Source: Cohnella sp. SGD-V74
Lineage (GTDB): Bacteria; Bacillota; Bacilli; Paenibacillales; Paenibacillaceae
DNA length: 64,000 nt
Assembly: GCF_003001675.1 (NCBI RefSeq)
Contig: NZ_PVYW01000001.1
Span: forward strand, 372,001-436,000
Reading direction: 5' to 3'
Part shown: in pieces, positions 62,528 through 64,000 of the stretch
Position numbering within the stretch: position 1 is the first letter of the stretch
Layout of the letters: each line of letters opens with the position of its first letter
Notes under the pieces: model-generated
Told to the model about the DNA's origin: nothing
The model's input: the letters and a program-made list of their open reading frames with translations, nothing else
Database searches by the model: none
Translations under genes and position numbers: made by a program

Positions 62528-64000
62528 TCAATAAGCTTCGAATTCGGAAATTTGCGCCGCAGGCCAGCCCGTGTTGTCCGTGATCGTCAGCCTCACGAAC
62601 TTCGCCTTCGTTCCGTCCAGCGCGATCTCTACCGCGTTGGCAGACGCCGGATCGAACGTATACGCCGCCTTGGCCAGCACGGACGCATACGATTGGCCGT
62701 CAGAGCTTACAAGCACCTCGATCTCCTGCTGCCTCGTCTCCCAGGCGTCCTGCGGAGGCAGCCGCACGATCAGCTTCGTCAACTCCCGCTCCTCGCCCAG
62801 ATCAAGCGTCAGCGATTGCGGGAACTGCTTGGCCGTGCTCTCCCAGTACGTGTACGGATCTCCGTCCACCGTCAGCTCCGGCGGGAACGCGTCGGCCGTC
62901 AGCGATGTCGCCAGCGCCTTCTTCCCAAGCGCCACGTTCGTCATCGCCTTGACCTTCTCGAACGTCTCCGTCGCCTTGCTCGCCTCTGCCGAGCTTGCCA
63001 ACTCGACGTAAGCGACCTTGCGCTCCTTAACGACGCCCACGTAGTCGAATTGAACGTAGTCTCCTTCTTCCCGGACGACCAGGTCGGCGACCTTCGTCCC
63101 GTTCGCCTCGTATGCGCTTGCGACCGCATGCTTCCAGCCGTCGCCCTTCTTGATCTTCAGCGTCGTATCGGAGCCGATCGGCTGGTACACCCGGATCGCG
63201 TCCTTCTCCCGCACTTCGACCAAGTGATGCTCGCCCGCGTCGAGTTCAAGCCCGTTCAGCCTCACATAGCTCCCGGCCCGTCGGCTTCCGTCGGCCGCGG
63301 CGGCCTCATATCCGCCAGGAGCCAGCTCCGTTTCCGCGTTTATCGCGTATCCGGCTTCTTTGCTCCAGTTCGCCCTCACCGCATAAGCGCCGAAGTCCGT
63401 GAGAGTCACGCCCGGAGCAACTTCCCCGAAGCTTTTCACCAGCGAATCCCCGTACTGCGACAAAATATTTTTCTGAAGAACGGCTACCGCGTCCACCCAC
63501 GGGTTCGCCACCCCGTTGAAGAAGTCCGCCGCCAGATTGTAGCCCATCGCCAAGTTCCAACGCAGCATATCCGGATCGTCCGTCATCGTCTCCGCAGCCA
63601 GGTCGTGATGGTATTGCAGCACTTTGTCCCGCAGCAGCATGCCGGACATCGGATAATAGTCCGCGTAGCTGGCCGTGTTTTTGCGATAGCCGAGCAGGTC
63701 CCACAGATAGGTCGAGCCCATGAAGCCGACGGCCCCGTCCGCCAGCACGTCGGTTCCGTCCTCCATGTACAGCTTGTGGCCGACCGAGCCGACGTAATCG
63801 CGCAGCCCCTTGAAGTAGGCTGTCGACGGGTCCGTCCCTTCGGGAATCGTCGCGTTGAAAGCGTAAGGGGAATTGCGAATGCCCCATTGGTCCTCGAAAA
63901 TGCCGTCGAACCCGCCCTCCAGCAGCTTCTTGTGCTCCTCCGCGATGCGGTGCCTGAAGAACGGATGGGCCGGATTGGCCACGTAGCCGCTGTGCGCTCC
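62528..64000 (-). CDS. Large glycosidase with C-terminal discoidin-like domain (runs off window)
   Basis: At least 490 codons are present, and the frame is open to the window edge (GAHSGYVANPAHPFFRHR). The N-terminal part shown (GGFDGIFEDQWGIRNSPYAFN, then AAETMTDDPDMLRWNLAMGYNLAADFFNG) looks like a TIM-barrel glycosidase with acidic residues in FEDQW and TDDPD, perhaps a DUF6259-type family. The last 140 residues are an F5/8C (discoidin, CBM32-like) sandwich: NVALGKKALATS, DGDPYTYWES, LTLDLGEERELTKLIVRLP. Substrate unknown. The N-terminus and any signal peptide lie outside. Confidence 0.75.
   Translation of the reverse strand, partial: GAHSGYVANPAHPFFRHRIAEEHKKLLEGGFDGIFEDQWGIRNSPYAFNATIPEGTDPSTAYFKGLRDYVGSVGHKLYMEDGTDVLADGAVGFMGSTYLWDLLGYRKNTASYADYYPMSGMLLRDKVLQYHHDLAAETMTDDPDMLRWNLAMGYNLAADFFNGVANPWVDAVAVLQKNILSQYGDSLVKSFGEVAPGVTLTDFGAYAVRANWSKEAGYAINAETELAPGGYEAAAADGSRRAGSYVRLNGLELDAGEHHLVEVREKDAIRVYQPIGSDTTLKIKKGDGWKHAVASAYEANGTKVADLVVREEGDYVQFDYVGVVKERKVAYVELASSAEASKATETFEKVKAMTNVALGKKALATSLTADAFPPELTVDGDPYTYWESTAKQFPQSLTLDLGEERELTKLIVRLPPQDAWETRQQEIEVLVSSDGQSYASVLAKAAYTFDPASANAVEIALDGTKAKFVRLTITDNTGWPAAQISEFEAY

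Overview
The window looks like chromosome from a moderately GC-rich, endospore-forming Firmicute of the Paenibacillus/Cohnella type. The evidence is T-box leaders on proS and tyrS, an S-layer protein with three SLH domains, CotS-type spore-coat kinases, a polyglycerolphosphate lipoteichoic acid synthase, CUT1 sugar ABC transporters run by a YesM/YesN-type two-component pair, and coproporphyrin-type haem genes. Almost every gene lies on the minus strand. No rRNA, tRNA or CRISPR array was found.

Layout. 1-3207: start of a UvrD-like helicase and T-box-controlled proS. 3210-14068: an Rpn-family nuclease gene cut in two by a 9.68-kb insertion (4202-13880) with 61-bp inverted repeats at its ends. 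The insertion holds an S-layer protein, a GH3 glycosidase, a group II intron RT scrap, two signal-peptide leader ORFs, and decayed sugar-ABC and AraC genes. 14076-16506: mobA-moeA-mobB (molybdenum cofactor). 16771-26364: a rhamnoside-uptake locus with GH78 rhamnosidase, two permeases, binding protein, response regulator and sensor kinase. 26496-29966: hemE-hemH-hemY. 30153-34358: MFS exporter, SRPBCC/ArsR pair, T-box tyrS. 34402-35442: an intact Rpn nuclease. 35565-41265: oppABCDF. 41791-46834: O-methyltransferase, LTA synthase, a DUF1450/HesB-like pair, a cupin and YkvA. 46897-53089: M14 peptidase and a spore-coat/glycan cluster (two CotS kinases, a glycosyltransferase, an epimerase, a nucleotidyltransferase) resembling the cotS/ytc region of Bacillus subtilis. 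53151-58984: racE, small envelope and stress proteins, a CuA cupredoxin, malic enzyme, holin. 59332-62331: an AT-richer three-gene cassette with a nitrilase-fold enzyme, a winged-helix protein and a helical protein. 62528-64000: end of a large secreted glycosidase with a discoidin-like domain.

Four observations stand out. (1) Five copies of a roughly 220-bp structured repeat each lie 0-25 bp after the stop codon of a minus-strand gene, all in the same orientation, with paired-base changes in their internal stems. (2) The split rpn gene defines the exact ends of a 9.7-kb transposon-like insertion. (3) The two rpn genes share a promoter followed at once by a hairpin-terminator in a very short leader. 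(4) The nitrilase cassette has no obvious housekeeping role and looks like an undescribed accessory, possibly defence, module.
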